From: an uncultured Acidimicrobiaceae bacterium
GTDB taxonomy: Bacteria > Actinomycetota > Acidimicrobiia > Acidimicrobiales > Microtrichaceae
Direction: 5' to 3'
Assembly: GCA_937868025.1 (NCBI GenBank)
Contig: CALMLJ010000264.1
Location: 1 to 6,554, forward strand
Length of the DNA stretch: 6,554 nucleotides
The position numbers and the translations under genes are program-made. Under the pieces are notes generated by a model. That model had not been told where the DNA came from and ran no database searches. It saw nothing but the letters and a program-made list of their open reading frames with translations. Positions 5,107 through 6,554 of the stretch are shown here, piece by piece (the first letter of the stretch is position 1; each line of letters starts with the position of its first letter).

Positions 5107-6554
5107 ATGATTGATCTGACCGCTGCTGCAAGCGCCCTCGAGGCCGCCAACCAGGTCGTGGCCGCCGGCATCGCCCGGCTCGCCGAGATCGGCCTCGACG
5201 AGAACCAGGTCCTCGCCTACGACGTGGCCCACGCGGCTGCCGCGGTGCAGACCGGCCAGAGCCTGTTGGGCTACGGCATCAAGGGCGACGTCGAGGCCTC
5301 GATCGCGAACGCCTTCATCGCCGACGCCATCGCCGAGCTGGCCGGCAAGGTGTTCGGTCGTGAGTCGGAGTGGGGTGTCGGCTTCGACGCCTTCGACTCG
5401 ACCCGTGAGTACGTGGCGACCTACCGCAACCCCGAGTTCCTCGCCGGGTTGGCGGGCACGGCCGGGCCTCGTCACCTGAGCGACGACTTCGAGATGGTGC
5501 AGGACGCCTTCCGCCGCTTCGCCGACGAGAAGCTCAAGCCGGTCGCCGAGCACATCCACCGCCACAACGGCGACATCCCCGAGGACATCATCACGGGGCT
5601 CGCCGAGATGGGCGCCTTCGGCCTCAGCATCGCCGAGGAGTACGGCGGCTTCGCCTCGGGCACCGACGGCGACTACATCGGCATGGTCGTCGCGACCGAG
5701 GAGCTGTCCCGCGGCTCCCTCGGTGCCGGCGGTTCACTGATCACCCGCCCCGAGATCCTCGCCCGCGCCCTCGAGGCCGGTGGCACCGAGGAGCAGAAGC
5801 ACGAGTGGCTTCCCAAGCTCGCGTCGGCCGAGGTCATGAACGCCGTCGCCGTGACCGAGCCCGACTTCGGATCCGACGTCGCCGGCGTCACCGTGTCGGC
5901 CACTGCGACGACCGAGGACGGCGTCGAGGGCTACGTCATCAACGGCGTCAAGACGTGGTGCACGTTCGGTGCCCGCGCCGATGTCCTCATGGTGCTCGCC
6001 CGTACCGACCCCGACCGTTCGATCGGCCACCGCGGCCTGTCGATGTTCATCGTCCCCAAGCTGCGCGGCGAGGGTCACGGCTTCGTGGTGCACCAGAACG
6101 ACATGGAGGGCCCCGGCGCCGGAAAGATGGAGGGTCGCCCGATCGACACCATCGGCTACCGCGGCATGCACTCCTACGAGATCGCGCTGGAAGACTGGTT
6201 CGTGCCGGCCACCAACCTGATCGGTCTCGACGGTGGCAAGGGCAAGGGCTTCTACTACCAGATGGCCGGGTTCGAGAACGGCCGGCTCCAGACCGCGGCC
6301 CGCGCCGTCGGCGTCATGCAGGCCGCGTACGAGTCGGCCCTCGCCTACGCCGGCGACCGCAAGGTGTTCGGCAAGGCCGTCGGCGACTACCAGCTCACGC
6401 AGGCCAAGCTCGCCCGCATGGCGGTCATCATTCAGGCGTCCCGCCAGTTCTCCTACGACGTCGCCCGCCTCATGGCCAAGGGCGAGGGCCAGCTCGAGGC
6501 GTCGCTCGTCAAGGCGTACGTGTGCAAGGCGGCCGAGTGGGTCACCCGCGAGGC
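5107..6554 (+). CDS. mcd: Acyl-CoA dehydrogenase, probable (2S)-methylsuccinyl-CoA dehydrogenase (3' end beyond right edge)
   Basis: FAD-dependent enzyme predicted to oxidise (2S)-methylsuccinyl-CoA to mesaconyl-CoA in the ethylmalonyl-CoA pathway. The window holds 482 codons. Residues 1 to about 125 are an alanine-rich helical extension absent from ordinary acyl-CoA dehydrogenases (about 380-400 aa) but typical of Mcd (about 550 aa). The catalytic fold then begins near DDFEMVQDAFRRF (126). Characteristic stretches follow: RHNGDIPEDIITGLAEMGAF, EELSRGSLGAGG, VTEPDFGSD at 249-257 (flavin/substrate loop), NGVKTWCTFGARAD from 279, IDTIGYRGMHSYE, and FENGRLQTAARAVG from 389. These match my memory of Mcd more closely than of other family members. 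The segment expected to carry the C-terminal active-site Glu and the flavin-contact motif (roughly the last 70-80 residues) lies outside. The start is supported by the promoter spacing; no ribosome binding site is seen. Confidence is high for the family, lower for the exact substrate. Confidence 0.85.
   Translation, partial: MIDLTAAASALEAANQVVAAGIARLAEIGLDENQVLAYDVAHAAAAVQTGQSLLGYGIKGDVEASIANAFIADAIAELAGKVFGRESEWGVGFDAFDSTREYVATYRNPEFLAGLAGTAGPRHLSDDFEMVQDAFRRFADEKLKPVAEHIHRHNGDIPEDIITGLAEMGAFGLSIAEEYGGFASGTDGDYIGMVVATEELSRGSLGAGGSLITRPEILARALEAGGTEEQKHEWLPKLASAEVMNAVAVTEPDFGSDVAGVTVSATATTEDGVEGYVINGVKTWCTFGARADVLMVLARTDPDRSIGHRGLSMFIVPKLRGEGHGFVVHQNDMEGPGAGKMEGRPIDTIGYRGMHSYEIALEDWFVPATNLIGLDGGKGKGFYYQMAGFENGRLQTAARAVGVMQAAYESALAYAGDRKVFGKAVGDYQLTQAKLARMAVIIQASRQFSYDVARLMAKGEGQLEASLVKAYVCKAAEWVTRE

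Noticed and set aside
2289..5171. 960-codon open frame on the minus strand antisense to the GGDEF-EAL gene
   Set aside because: It is the codon-phase shadow of a long GC-rich gene: composition is dominated by Arg, Asp, Val and His with no recognisable domain, and its C-terminus is translated repeat.
5969..6220. 83-codon plus-strand open frame inside the mcd-like gene
   Set aside because: It is an alternate-frame shadow with an Arg/Ser/Thr-rich composition, inside a strongly conserved acyl-CoA dehydrogenase frame.

Overview
The window is very GC-rich, with G or C in most third codon positions, and looks like a chromosomal segment of a high-GC actinobacterium. The MutY tail, the two-domain c-di-GMP protein and the ethylmalonyl-CoA-pathway genes fit an Acidimicrobiia (Ilumatobacter-like) genome. 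That placement is inference from remembered family style, not a search result.

Layout. Positions 1-2202 hold three genes on the minus strand, read right to left: a single-hotdog MaoC-type hydratase (2202-1693), a class I SAM-dependent methyltransferase (1602-814) and the A/G-specific adenine glycosylase mutY (from 836, running off the left edge). The last two overlap by 23 bp. Positions 2203-2564 form a divergent intergenic region. Two genes then read rightward: a membrane PAS-PAS-GGDEF-EAL cyclic-di-GMP protein (2565-5096) and, 10 bp later, an acyl-CoA dehydrogenase with a long N-terminal extension. The latter closely resembles (2S)-methylsuccinyl-CoA dehydrogenase (mcd) and is cut by the right edge.

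How the genes fit together. The mcd-like enzyme and the MaoC-type hydratase fit two steps of the ethylmalonyl-CoA pathway: methylsuccinyl-CoA to mesaconyl-CoA, then hydration to beta-methylmalyl-CoA. A c-di-GMP turnover protein with both catalytic sites intact lies between them. mutY and the methyltransferase look like unrelated housekeeping neighbours.

Non-coding signals. Three copies of a ~53-59 bp interspersed repeat occupy the two intergenic gaps on the left (1616-1691, 2219-2285, 2299-2363). They share an invariant 19-base left arm and a near-identical 20-21-base right arm around a variable centre. A perfect 18-bp palindrome at 5081-5098 covers the stop codon of the GGDEF-EAL gene and the predicted -10 box of an apparently leaderless mcd promoter, so it is a good repressor-operator candidate. 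No tRNA, rRNA, CRISPR array, transposase or phage gene was seen.
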